Positions 8,893 through 15,132 of a stretch of DNA of 21,060 nt are shown here, piece by piece. The first letter of the stretch is position 1. Every line of letters begins with the position of its first letter. Below the pieces are notes generated by a model. That model searched no databases, was not told the origin of the DNA, and saw only the letters and a list, made by a program, of their open reading frames with translations. The stretch covers positions 1-21,060 of the forward strand of contig URGF01000023.1 in assembly GCA_900547285.1 (NCBI GenBank), read 5' to 3'. A program made the position numbers and the translations under genes. Source of the DNA: an uncultured Collinsella sp. Lineage in GTDB: Bacteria; Actinomycetota; Coriobacteriia; Coriobacteriales; Coriobacteriaceae.

Positions 8893-9327
8893 TTACGAGA
8901 AGAAGAGGTCCAGCAGGGCCTCATCGTCATCGTCCTCATCGGCCGCGGCGCGATCCCAAACCTCAAGGTGGTCGTAGTTGCCCACAACCGTGACCTCGCG
9001 GTCGAGGTTCGCCTGCTTGCGGAGAGACTCGGAAAGACCGATACGACCGGCGCTGTCCACGTCCATCGACGTGGTGCGCTTGTTGATCGCCCTCATGAGC
9101 TTCTGGTCGTTGATGTCACGCGGGTTAAAACCCTCGTGGCCCTCACGACCCGCGAAGAGTCCTTCGACCCACTTATCGAAGGCCTCGGCAGAGAACACGT
9201 ACAGAGCATCGACATCCAGGGCTTTGAACACGCGAACGTGCTCTCCAAGCTCCTCGCGAAGGGGTGCAGGCAGGGACAGACGACCTTTTGCATCGAGATT
9301 GCGCTCGTATGCACCCGTCATTCCCAT
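8893..9327 (-). CDS. mraZ: MraZ, transcriptional regulator of the dcw cluster
   Basis: MraZ is a DNA-binding protein that, in the studied species, controls its own dcw operon by binding repeated TGGG-type boxes. The 144-residue protein has two SpoVT/AbrB-like halves. Each has the DxxGR core: NLDAKGRLSLPAPLRE (10-25) and DVDSAGRIGLSESLRK (about 89-104). The C terminus is strongly acidic (DEDDDDE). The ATG at 9325-9327 is favoured because GGAGG lies 6-7 bases upstream; a second ATG two codons later gives MTGAYERN. It is the first gene of the cluster and is preceded by a control region containing TGGGG boxes. Confidence 0.96.
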   Translation of the reverse strand: MGMTGAYERNLDAKGRLSLPAPLREELGEHVRVFKALDVDALYVFSAEAFDKWVEGLFAGREGHEGFNPRDINDQKLMRAINKRTTSMDVDSAGRIGLSESLRKQANLDREVTVVGNYDHLEVWDRAAADEDDDDEALLDLFFS

Positions 9328-9363
9328 GTGCGCCCTCCCCTCGGTTACTCAGATGGCACGTAC

Positions 9364-9417
9364 GCGGGGAACCACCCCGCCTGTCGACGTCATCAATAAT
9401 ATGGGGAACCGCCCCAT
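9364..9417. repeat. Two matching palindromes around the mraZ transcription start
   Basis: Two inverted repeats share the core GGGGAACC(R)CCCC. One is GCGGGG-AACCA-CCCCGC at 9364-9380. The other is ATGGGG-AACCG-CCCCAT at 9401-9417. Each has perfect 6-bp arms and a 5-base centre, and the centres are 37 bases apart. The upstream copy fills the promoter spacer; the downstream copy falls in the predicted leader and could also fold as an RNA hairpin. They look like operator sites. Confidence 0.6.
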
Positions 9418-9424
9418 TTTTCAA
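9396..9424 (-). promoter_or_regulatory. mraZ/dcw promoter, sigma-70 type
   Basis: On the minus strand TTGAAA (complement of 9419-9424) and TATTAT (complement of 9396-9401) are separated by exactly 17 bases. This matches a housekeeping promoter well. The predicted start near 9389 would give a leader of about 60 bases before the mraZ ATG. Confidence 0.7.
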
Positions 9425-9458
9425 CACCTTTCCCCACCCCTTCCCCCACCCCGCCCCA
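9412..9458 (-). promoter_or_regulatory. TGGGG box array, probable MraZ operator
   Basis: On the minus strand TGGGG occurs at positions whose T pairs with 9458, 9448, 9436 and 9416. The steps are 10, 12 and 20 bases, about one or two helical turns. Known MraZ operators are direct TGGG-type repeats at about 10-base spacing just upstream of mraZ. The array overlaps and precedes the -35, so binding there would be expected to affect this promoter. The assignment to MraZ is inference from family knowledge. Confidence 0.55.
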
Positions 9459-9470
9459 CCACTCCACCCT

Positions 9471-9525
9471 CAATATGTTGTAAAACACCCCCGAGCATAT
9501 GTTCGAGAACACAATATGTTGTGTT
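9471..9525. repeat. Paired CAATATGTTGT motifs upstream of mraZ
   Basis: CAATATGTTGT occurs at 9471-9481 and again at 9512-9522, 41 bases apart. Each has a CAA-TATG-TTG palindromic core. The second is extended to perfect 7-bp arms, AACACAA-TATG-TTGTGTT (508-525 of the 9 kb block, that is 9508-9525). Paired dyad sites of this kind suggest a DNA-binding protein; I do not recognise which. Confidence 0.5.
9491..9506. promoter_or_regulatory. LexA (SOS) box-like sequence
   Basis: CCGAGCATATGTTCGA matches the actinobacterial LexA consensus TCGAACATATGTTCGA at 14 of 16 positions, as I remember that consensus. It lies about 67 bases upstream of the mraZ -35 and between the two CAATATGTTGT motifs. There is no gene other than the dcw cluster for it to control nearby. 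Confidence 0.35.
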
Positions 9526-9568
9526 TGCAGCAAAGGCGTGATGCCACCTGTAGAACCACGCCCGCGAA

Positions 9569-9594
9569 CCTCAACCTTCAAGTTGACCTTGAGG
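9569..9594. promoter_or_regulatory. Nested palindrome, MerR-operator-like
   Basis: Arms CCTCAA (9569-9574) and TTGAGG (9589-9594) enclose an inner TCAA-G-TTGA centred on 9582. CCTCAA...TTGAGG arms are typical of MerR/SoxR-family sites, but the spacing here is longer than the usual 18-20 bp and I found no good flanking promoter. Confidence 0.25.
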
Positions 9595-9686
9595 CGATTT
9601 TTACGTCCCTTTACACGCCGTTCACATCGCCCCCAAACTCCCCCACCCACGACACACACGGCCCACCACCGCGTCGGTGTCTGGCG

Positions 9687-9754
9687 AAAAATGGGACGGG
9701 CCCCAGATTGCCCATGCGCGCAAAAGTGCGTCTCGGCAATCTGGGGCCCGTCCC
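9687..9754 (-). terminator. Large hairpin terminator after xerD
   Basis: A perfect 20-bp stem pairs 9693-9712 (GGGACGGGCCCCAGATTGCC) with 9735-9754. The 22-base loop holds a small inner hairpin (CGCA-AAAG-TGCG). On the minus strand the stem is followed by A then TTTTT (9691-9687). It sits 33 bases after the xerD stop, so it works as a terminator for xerD. The stem is longer than needed, so it may also be a copy of a dispersed repeat. Confidence 0.75.
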
Positions 9755-9787
9755 CAAATACCTATAGATATGCAGGCCAGCGATGTG

Positions 9788-10729
9788 TTAACGATGTGCC
9801 AGCGGGTGCGCCGCCAGATAGACCTCGGTCAGTTGCGTACGATCGACATGCGTGTAGACCTGCGTGGTCGATATATCGGCATGTCCCAAGATCTCCTGTA
9901 GCACACGGAGGTCTGCACCGCCCGCAAGCATATGGGTGGCAAAGGAGTGACGCAGCGTATGGGGATGGAGTCCCACCAGCCCCACCTGGCGCCCGTAGCG
10001 CTCACAGATGGCATGGATGCCCTGGCGCGACAGACGGCGGCCGTTCTTATTTAAAAAGACCGCTGAGGTCTCGGTTCCGTGGGCATGGGCCGCCAAGCGA
10101 GAACGCCCCTTAGTTATATAGCGCGTCAGAGCTCGCGCCGCGCTTCCCACCAACGGGGACAGGCGTTCCTTTGAGCCCTTACCGCGAACGAGCACAAAGC
10201 CATCGTCGATATGGATATCGCCAATATCGAGCCCCACCAACTCACTCACACGCAAGCCGCATCCGTAGAGCACTTCCAAGATGGCATGGTCGCGCAAGCC
10301 CATCTCGCCCTCGGGGAAGTCTTGATCGAGCAGCGCCGAGACATCCTCCACCGATAGATACACCGGCAAACGCTCAGCCTTTTTAGGCAGGCGCAACGCC
10401 GCCGTTGGATTTTGGGCCACAATCCCATCGCGCACCAAAAAGGCATGCAGGCCCTTCACGGCCGCAAGCGCACGCTCCACCGAGGCATCGGAATAGCCCC
10501 CATCGCGACGGTCGGCGACAAAGCCCTCCACGACCTGACGAGTCACCTCATCAAAAGACATGATGCCCGCCCGCTCCAGATACGCGCAGTACGTCGTCAG
10601 GTCACGACGATAGGCCGCAATCGTGTTGCGCGCCAAACCCCGCTCGACCGCGAGGTAATCGAGATACTCCCCCGCCGCCACGGCGAGCGACGAGGGAGTA
10701 GCTTCGGTATGTTCTTTGTTCGCCGGCAC
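9788..10729 (-). CDS. xerD: XerD-type site-specific tyrosine recombinase
   Basis: Xer recombinases resolve chromosome dimers at dif near the division septum. The N-terminal SAM-like core-binding domain covers about 15-105. The catalytic domain holds the full set of tyrosine recombinase residues: Arg160 in YGCGLRVSEL, Lys184 in RGKGSKER, His257 and Arg260 in HPHTLRHSFATH, His283 in LGHADISTTQ and Tyr292 in VYTHV. I chose the GTG at 10727-10729, which gives 313 residues, close to the family norm of about 300. It begins 2 bases after the pyrG stop. Reading further upstream would overlap pyrG by 150 bases with a sequence unlike any Xer N terminus. The ribosome site is weak, so coupling to pyrG is likely. 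XerC cannot be excluded by eye. Confidence 0.9.
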   Translation of the reverse strand: MPANKEHTEATPSSLAVAAGEYLDYLAVERGLARNTIAAYRRDLTTYCAYLERAGIMSFDEVTRQVVEGFVADRRDGGYSDASVERALAAVKGLHAFLVRDGIVAQNPTAALRLPKKAERLPVYLSVEDVSALLDQDFPEGEMGLRDHAILEVLYGCGLRVSELVGLDIGDIHIDDGFVLVRGKGSKERLSPLVGSAARALTRYITKGRSRLAAHAHGTETSAVFLNKNGRRLSRQGIHAICERYGRQVGLVGLHPHTLRHSFATHMLAGGADLRVLQEILGHADISTTQVYTHVDRTQLTEVYLAAHPLAHR

Positions 10730-10731
10730 CC

Positions 10732-12393
10732 TTAGTCCGTAGCGAGGTTCATGGGCGTCACCTGCAGGCGATCGACGCCCTCGTGCTGACCGATCGAGGC
10801 ACGCACGAACTCTCGGAACAGCGGCTGCGGGTTGGTCGGACGGCTCTTGAACTCGGGGTGAGCCTGGGTTGCCACATACCAAGGATGCACGTCGCGCGGC
10901 AGCTCGACCATCTCGACCAGGCGCTCGTCGGGCGACAGACCCGAGATAACCAAACCGGCGTCCTCAAGCTGGTCGCGGAAGGCGTTGTTGAACTCAAAGC
11001 GGTGACGGTGACGCTCGTAGACGAGCTCCTCGCCATATGCCTCGCGAGCAAGGGTATCGGCGGCGAGCTTGCACGGATAGGCGCCCAGGCGCATGGTGCC
11101 GCCCTTCTCGGTCACGTCCTCCTGCGAGCTCATCAGATCGATGACGCTAAATGGGCCGTCCGGATCGAACTCGGAAGAGCTGGCGCCGGCAAGGCCGACG
11201 ACGTTGCGGGCAAATTCGCACACGGCCACCTGCATACCCAGGCAAATGCCCAGATACGGAATCTTGTGCTCGCGGGCGAACTCGGCCGCGAGGATCTTGC
11301 CCTCCAGGGCGCGCTTGCCAAAGCCGCCAGGGACCAAGATACCCGAGGCGTCACCCAGGACCTCGGAGACGTTCTGCTCGTCGAGGCTCTCGCCATCGAC
11401 CAGCTGCACGTCAACGTGGCGATCGTAGAACACACCCGCGTGGTGCAGGGCCTCGATAACCGACAGGTAGGCATCGGGCAGCTGCGTATACTTGCCCACG
11501 ACGGCGATCTTCACCTTGTCGGCGTGCTGGTTGGCATGGTTCTGCTTGCGCAGGAACTCGTTCCACTCACTCATGTCGCGCTCACGCGGATCGAGACCCA
11601 GACGCTCGCAAATGCGCAGGTCAAAGTCCTGCTCGGCGAGTAGCTGCGGAACATCGTAGATGCTCGCGCAGTCCTCGTTGGTAAAGACACAGTCGGTGTC
11701 GACGTCGCAGAAGCTTGCGATCTTGCCGCGGATGGCGTCGTCGATATGGTGGTCGGAACGCAGAACGATAATATCGGGCTGGATACCAAAGCTGCGGAGC
11801 TCCTTGACGGAGTGCTGCGTCGGCTTGGTCTTGACCTCGTGGGCGGCGGCGATATAGGGAACGAGCGACACGTGGATGTAGCAGACGTTCTCGGGGCCGG
11901 CCTCCTTGCGATACTGGCGAATGGCCTCGACAAACGGCTGCGACTCGATGTCGCCGATGGTGCCGCCCAACTCAGTGATGACCACGTCGGAGCCGGTCTG
12001 CTCCTCAATACGACGGAACTTATCCTTAATGGCGTTCGTGACGTGCGGAATCACCTGCACGGTGCCGCCCAAAAAGTCACCGCGACGTTCACGGGCGATC
12101 AGGCTCTTATAGATGGCACCAGTCGTAAAGTTGGAATCGCGGGTCAGATTCTCGTCAATAAAGCGCTCGTAGTGGCCCAGGTCCAGATCGGACTCGTAGC
12201 CGTCCTCGGTCACAAAGACCTCGCCATGCTGGAACGGGCTCATGGTGCCGGGGTCGACGTTCAGATACGGGTCGGCCTTTTGCATCGTTACCTTGTAGCC
12301 GCGCGACTTGAGCAGACGGCCCAGCGAGGCCGCGGTAATACCCTTGCCCAGAGACGAAACCACGCCGCCGGTCACGAACACATGCTTGGTCAT
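10732..12393 (-). CDS. pyrG: PyrG, CTP synthase
   Basis: CTP synthase makes CTP from UTP with ATP and glutamine. The 553-residue protein has both expected parts. The synthase domain starts KHVFVTGGVVSSLGKG (3-18) with its P-loop-like motif, and has KADPYLNVDPGTMSPFQHGE (39-58) and ELGGTIGDIES (141-151). The glutamine amidotransferase domain has the oxyanion region LVPGGFG (353-359), nucleophile Cys384 in LGICLGMQ, and His512 and Glu514 in AHPEFKSRP. All catalytic residues are present. The ATG start at 12391-12393 has only a modest AGG upstream. The gene is followed directly by xerD. Confidence 0.98.
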   Translation of the reverse strand: MTKHVFVTGGVVSSLGKGITAASLGRLLKSRGYKVTMQKADPYLNVDPGTMSPFQHGEVFVTEDGYESDLDLGHYERFIDENLTRDSNFTTGAIYKSLIARERRGDFLGGTVQVIPHVTNAIKDKFRRIEEQTGSDVVITELGGTIGDIESQPFVEAIRQYRKEAGPENVCYIHVSLVPYIAAAHEVKTKPTQHSVKELRSFGIQPDIIVLRSDHHIDDAIRGKIASFCDVDTDCVFTNEDCASIYDVPQLLAEQDFDLRICERLGLDPRERDMSEWNEFLRKQNHANQHADKVKIAVVGKYTQLPDAYLSVIEALHHAGVFYDRHVDVQLVDGESLDEQNVSEVLGDASGILVPGGFGKRALEGKILAAEFAREHKIPYLGICLGMQVAVCEFARNVVGLAGASSSEFDPDGPFSVIDLMSSQEDVTEKGGTMRLGAYPCKLAADTLAREAYGEELVYERHRHRFEFNNAFRDQLEDAGLVISGLSPDERLVEMVELPRDVHPWYVATQAHPEFKSRPTNPQPLFREFVRASIGQHEGVDRLQVTPMNLATD

Positions 12394-12411
12394 ATTGAGT
12401 TACCTGCGCTT

Positions 12412-12480
12412 CCCGTAGAAGTTGTCCATACACATCTTACGGGTCTTCATTGTAATACTCGCGACGCGCGCCGCACGCAA
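12412..12480 (-). promoter_or_regulatory. Possible pyrG promoter and leader hairpin
   Basis: On the minus strand TTGCGT (complement of 12475-12480) lies 17 bases from TATTAC (complement of 12452-12457). Downstream in the leader, CCCGTA and TACGGG (12412-12417 with 12438-12443) form a 6-bp inverted repeat with a 20-base loop. The promoter is a moderate match; the hairpin is seen directly but its role is unknown. Confidence 0.35.
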
Positions 12481-12514
12481 TTTTTCTTACGCGCAATCGC
12501 ATTTCTCCATCTCG

Positions 12515-12547
12515 AAACAAAACGCCGTCCGGTTGCCCAGGCGGCGT
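12515..12547 (-). terminator. Terminator after the winged-helix gene
   Basis: ACGCCG-t-CC (12522-12530) pairs with GGCGGCGT (12540-12547), with one bulged base and a 9-base loop. On the minus strand the stem runs into TTTTGTTT. It lies 25 bases beyond the stop of the regulator gene. Confidence 0.65.
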
Positions 12548-12571
12548 CGTTTTCACTATGAATGCATGCTG

Positions 12572-12910
12572 TTATCGATCGGCGACTTCGTCCTTGATCA
12601 AGTCCTGCACGAGCATACCGGCACGGATGCCCTCTAGATACCACTCGCCACGCTCCGTGAGACAAATACCATTTGCGAGCTGGCCGCCGTCGTCGCTGTA
12701 GCGCGAGACGACCTCAATGATGTCTTCGGATTCCAAGCGCTCAATTGCCGCGCGGGCGCGATACGGAGAAACCCCCACACGCTCGGCAAGCGTCTTGCGC
12801 GAAAAGCCATAAAATCCGCCGTTGTCTTCGGATTGCTGGGCGATCTCCATCAGCACCTGCACCTCGACACGCTTCATATCGTTGACACTCGCACGACCCT
12901 TGCCAGCCAT
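12572..12910 (-). CDS. Small winged-helix DNA-binding protein, function unknown
   Basis: The product has 112 residues. Residues 10-60 are helical, with a helix-turn-helix at about 37-60 (SRKTLAERVGVSPYRARAAIERLE in two parts: recognition helix around SPYRARAAIERL). A wing follows at 63-90 (EDIIEVVSRY...LTERGEWYL). This is the layout of MarR/PadR-like or replication-initiator-like winged helices, but I do not recognise a named family. I chose the ATG at 12908-12910 because GAGGAGG stands 5 bases upstream. The longer reading to 13021 adds 37 residues of low-quality sequence. It has its own terminator, and an 8-bp inverted repeat in its leader could be its own operator. No ligand domain is visible. 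Confidence 0.8.
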   Translation of the reverse strand: MAGKGRASVNDMKRVEVQVLMEIAQQSEDNGGFYGFSRKTLAERVGVSPYRARAAIERLESEDIIEVVSRYSDDGGQLANGICLTERGEWYLEGIRAGMLVQDLIKDEVADR

Positions 12911-12968
12911 GGCAGCCTCCTCAAACCGAGCACGGGCATCACTTGCACCGTGCGCGACCGGCACACCC

Positions 12969-12994
12969 CATGATGGCCGGCAACATCCATCATG
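12969..12994. promoter_or_regulatory. Inverted repeat upstream of the regulator gene
   Basis: CATGATGG (12969-12976) and CCATCATG (12987-12994) form a perfect 8-bp inverted repeat with a 10-base spacer, 59 bases upstream of the ATG. Half-sites about 18 bases centre to centre suit a dimeric winged-helix protein. It could instead form a leader RNA hairpin. Confidence 0.45.
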
Positions 12995-13029
12995 CGGCAT
13001 CCCCGCAAAAGGATGAAACAATTAGGGTT

Positions 13030-13037
13030 ATTGTATA
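13030..13037 (-). promoter_or_regulatory. Possible -10 element for the regulator gene
   Basis: The minus strand reads TATACAAT here, a fair -10. No good -35 is found at the standard distance. The rest of 13022-13102 is AT-rich and has two GGT(T)AAACGG words (13060 and 13079). Confidence 0.25.
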
Positions 13038-13098
13038 CCGTCCAAATCGCTTATAGGCAGGTAAACGGGCTAATTTTAGGTTAAACGGTAGCTTTGTT

Positions 13099-13140
13099 GA
13101 TAAAAGGGGCGCACCGAATGCATACCCGATGCGCCCCTTT
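13099..13140 (-). terminator. Terminator after the UPF0371 gene
   Basis: AAAGGGGCGCA (13103-13113) pairs perfectly with TGCGCCCCTTT (13130-13140). On the minus strand the stem is followed by TATC after a TTTT end. It begins 19 bases after the stop codon of the preceding gene. Confidence 0.85.
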
Positions 13141-13159
13141 CAGACCAATTTATCCCGGC

Positions 13160-14641
13160 TTAGCGGTGGAAGAAACCGCGGCGCTCGAACTTGGGCTCGC
13201 AGCACACGTTGATGCCCAGCTTGCGCAACACCGTCTCGTCCGTCGGCGAGATGATCACGCTAAAGAAGGCATCGCAGCCGCGCAACTGCTCCAGGCCCGA
13301 AAGGACACGGGCCGCCGTCTCGCTCGTTGCCGAGGTGATCGAGAGCGCCATAAGTGTCTCGTCGGTGTGCAGGCGCGGGTTCTTGCTACCCAGGAAATGC
13401 GTCTTGAGCTTGCTGATAGGCTCGATCGCCTCATCGCTAATGACCTCGAGCTCAAGATCAACGCCCGAGACATGCTTAAGCGCGTTCATGATGAGCGAGC
13501 TCGCGGCGCCCAGGCGCGTGGAAGTCTTACCGGTCACCACGGAGCCGTCGGGCATGACCATGGCGCCTACGGGGCCACCCGTCAGCTGCTCCCTGGTAAG
13601 GGCGGCCGAGCGTGCCGGCGAGTAATTCTTGTCGATACCGGCCTTCTTCATAATGAGCTTGAGACGATCAACCTGCTCATCGCCCACGCCGGTGCGGCGC
13701 ACGGCCTCGACCGCAGAAAAGTAGCGGCGGACGATCTCCATCTTGGAGGCATCGCGACAGGCATCGTCATCGGTGATGGCAAAGCCGACCATATTGACAC
13801 CCATGTCGGTGGGGCTCTGGTAGGGGCTCTCCCCCAGAATCTTTTCCATCAGGGCACGGACCACCGGGAAAGCCTCGACGTCACGGTTGTAGTTGACCGT
13901 GGTCTTGTTGTAAGCCTCCAAGTGGAAGGAGTCGATGATATTGGCGTCGTCGAGGTCGGCCGTGGCGGCCTCATAGGCGATGTTGACCGGATGCGTGAGG
14001 GGCAGATTCCAGACCGGGAACGTCTCGAACTTGGCGTAGCCGGCGGCGGTGCCGTGCTTGTGCTCGTGATAGAGCTGAGACAGGCAGGTAGCGAGCTTGC
14101 CCGAGCCGGGGCCGGGAGCGGTGACCACGACGAGCGGACGGGTGGTCTCGACAAACTCGTTCTTGCCATAGCCGTCGTCAGACACGATCAGGTCGACGTC
14201 GTGCGGATAGCCCTCGATGGGATAGTGCAGCTTGGCGGGAATGCCGAGCGCGTTCAGGCGATTGCGGAACACATCGGCGGCGGGCTGGCCGGCGTACTGG
14301 GGGATAACCACGGCCGCGACAGCAAAACCGTTGCCGCGAAACAGGTCGACCAGGCGCAAAACGTCCTCGTCATAGGTAATGCCCAGGTCGCCACGGGCCT
14401 TATTCTTCTCGATGTGGTTCGCGTTGATCGCGATGATGACCTCAACGTCATCGGCAATGCTCTTGAGCATGCGAAACTTGCTGTCCGGCTCAAAACCCGG
14501 CAGCACGCGACTCGCGTGATAGTCGTCAAACAGCTTGCCGCCAAACTCCAAATACAGCTTGCCGCCAAACTGCGAGATGCGCTCCTTAATATGAGCGGCC
14601 TGCAGCTCGATATACTTCGCGTTGTCGAAACCCTGGCGCAT
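13160..14641 (-). CDS. UPF0371/DUF1846 family protein
   Basis: The 493-residue product matches the UPF0371 (DUF1846) family, known from streptococci and corynebacteria at almost the same length. Characteristic parts include HIKERISQFGGKLYLEFGGK (25-44 in the longer reading), DDYHASRVLPGFEPD just after, and TAPGPGSGKLATCLSQLYHE in the middle, which looks like a nucleotide-binding P-loop. PTDMGVNMVGF follows later. Members have a known structure but no established reaction, as far as I recall; a nucleotide-dependent enzyme is a guess. I chose the ATG at 14639-14641 because GGGAG lies 6 bases upstream and family members begin near there. The ATG eight codons earlier has no ribosome site. It appears to be a single-gene transcript with its own terminator. 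Confidence 0.9.
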   Translation of the reverse strand: MRQGFDNAKYIELQAAHIKERISQFGGKLYLEFGGKLFDDYHASRVLPGFEPDSKFRMLKSIADDVEVIIAINANHIEKNKARGDLGITYDEDVLRLVDLFRGNGFAVAAVVIPQYAGQPAADVFRNRLNALGIPAKLHYPIEGYPHDVDLIVSDDGYGKNEFVETTRPLVVVTAPGPGSGKLATCLSQLYHEHKHGTAAGYAKFETFPVWNLPLTHPVNIAYEAATADLDDANIIDSFHLEAYNKTTVNYNRDVEAFPVVRALMEKILGESPYQSPTDMGVNMVGFAITDDDACRDASKMEIVRRYFSAVEAVRRTGVGDEQVDRLKLIMKKAGIDKNYSPARSAALTREQLTGGPVGAMVMPDGSVVTGKTSTRLGAASSLIMNALKHVSGVDLELEVISDEAIEPISKLKTHFLGSKNPRLHTDETLMALSITSATSETAARVLSGLEQLRGCDAFFSVIISPTDETVLRKLGINVCCEPKFERRGFFHR

Positions 14642-14680
14642 GTATGGCTCCCGTCCCGTTTCCATTTAATGTTCTAGGCG

Positions 14681-14686
14681 ATTATA
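14681..14686 (-). promoter_or_regulatory. -10 element for the UPF0371 gene
   Basis: The minus strand reads TATAAT exactly here, about 40 bases before the chosen ATG. TTGCGA lies 14 bases upstream of it, which is short for a -35, so only the -10 is convincing. Confidence 0.45.
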
Positions 14687-14798
14687 ACGGAGCCTGCCCC
14701 TCGCAAGGGCCTGGCCACCAACAGGCACCAACCAAACACGCCACCGCAACCACCGGGGACCCGGGATAGCTAATTTGAAGCAGGAACCAAGTCACTCC

Positions 14799-14918
14799 GC
14801 ACCAACAATGGAAACGTCACAGGCAGAGCCAAAGTCAACGAACGGGCACCAGAGCGGGTAAGCTGTTCCCCTGCACCAACAATAACAGCGTCGCAGGTTG
14901 AGCATAAGTCAGCGAGCG
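14799..14918. repeat. Degenerate direct repeat, 74-base period
   Basis: A 46-base unit at 14799-14844 recurs at 14873-14918 with 36 of 46 bases identical. Both begin GCACCAACAAT and share GTC-CAGG and AAGTCA-CGA-CG. On the minus strand the units would read as similar peptides (RSLTYAQPATLLLLV and RSLTLALPVTFPLLV), which hints at a decayed coding sequence or a dispersed repeat. The wider stretch 14687-14940 holds no convincing gene. Confidence 0.6.
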
Positions 14919-14945
14919 CCGTCCAGAACGTACAAGTTGGCATGA

Positions 14946-14986
14946 AAAAGGCAAGGCATAGACCTTTTGGTCATGCCTTGCCTTTT
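14946..14986 (-). terminator. Strong terminator, able to act on both strands
   Basis: AAAAGGCAAGGCAT (14946-14959) pairs with ATGCCTTGCCTTTT (14973-14986). An inner GACC/GGTC pair closes a TTTT loop, with one bulged A. The minus strand ends in TTTTT and the plus strand in TTTT. It is the most likely end of the arc transcript, about 210 bases after the arcD stop. Confidence 0.85.
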
Positions 14987-15028
14987 GAATGACAAATTGT
15001 AGTTCTGGGCGGCGCGCAGCGTCGAGTG

Positions 15029-15056
15029 GTTCCGCGGTTTGGTAAAACCGCGGAAC
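15029..15056. repeat. Perfect 12-bp hairpin, no T-tract
   Basis: GTTCCGCGGTTT (15029-15040) and AAACCGCGGAAC (15045-15056) are perfectly complementary around a 4-base GGTA loop. There is no following T run on either strand, so it is not a standard terminator. Confidence 0.7.
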
Positions 15057-15064
15057 ATAAGTGC

Positions 15065-15095
15065 GCCCCCTCCCGCGCACGGAACGGGAGGGGGC
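15065..15095. repeat. Perfect 11-bp GC-rich hairpin
   Basis: GCCCCCTCCCG (15065-15075) pairs with CGGGAGGGGGC (15085-15095) around a 9-base loop. No T-tract follows on the minus strand. Confidence 0.7.
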
Positions 15096-15111
15096 TAAAG
15101 GTAGGAGTCTA

Positions 15112-15132
15112 CCGGTGGGGTTACCCCACCGG
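15112..15132. repeat. Perfect 9-bp hairpin after arcD
   Basis: CCGGTGGGG (15112-15120) pairs with CCCCACCGG (15124-15132) around a TTA loop. It is one of several stem-loops in the 3' region of arcD. A further dyad, GATCC-GTTATA-GGATC, lies between it and the stop codon. Confidence 0.7.

Noticed and set aside
9264..10113. Plus-strand frames in the xerD-mraZ gap
   Set aside because: They overlap the promoter, operators and hairpin, and their translations are low-complexity Pro/Thr/Arg sequence.
9788..10729. xerD as a phage or integron integrase marking a mobile island
   Set aside because: It has the size and motifs of housekeeping Xer proteins, is coupled to pyrG, and no attachment sites or other mobile genes are present.
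10730..10882. A longer XerD N terminus overlapping pyrG
   Set aside because: The extra residues lie in the pyrG coding sequence and do not resemble the Xer core-binding domain; the GTG at 10729 gives the normal length.
12911..13021. A 37-residue N-terminal extension of the winged-helix protein
   Set aside because: The ATG at 12910 has an excellent Shine-Dalgarno, and the extension covers the CATGATGG inverted repeat.
13094..14677. A 527-codon plus-strand frame opposite the UPF0371 gene
   Set aside because: The minus-strand family match is clear, and this frame runs through the terminator hairpin.
14799..14918. The direct repeat as a CRISPR array
   Set aside because: There are only two units with 10 mismatches in 46 bases and no cas genes nearby.
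14835..15080. An 81-codon minus-strand frame in the arcD downstream region
   Set aside because: It crosses three strong hairpins and the direct repeat, and lacks a ribosome site. It is better described as part of a decayed or repetitive sequence.
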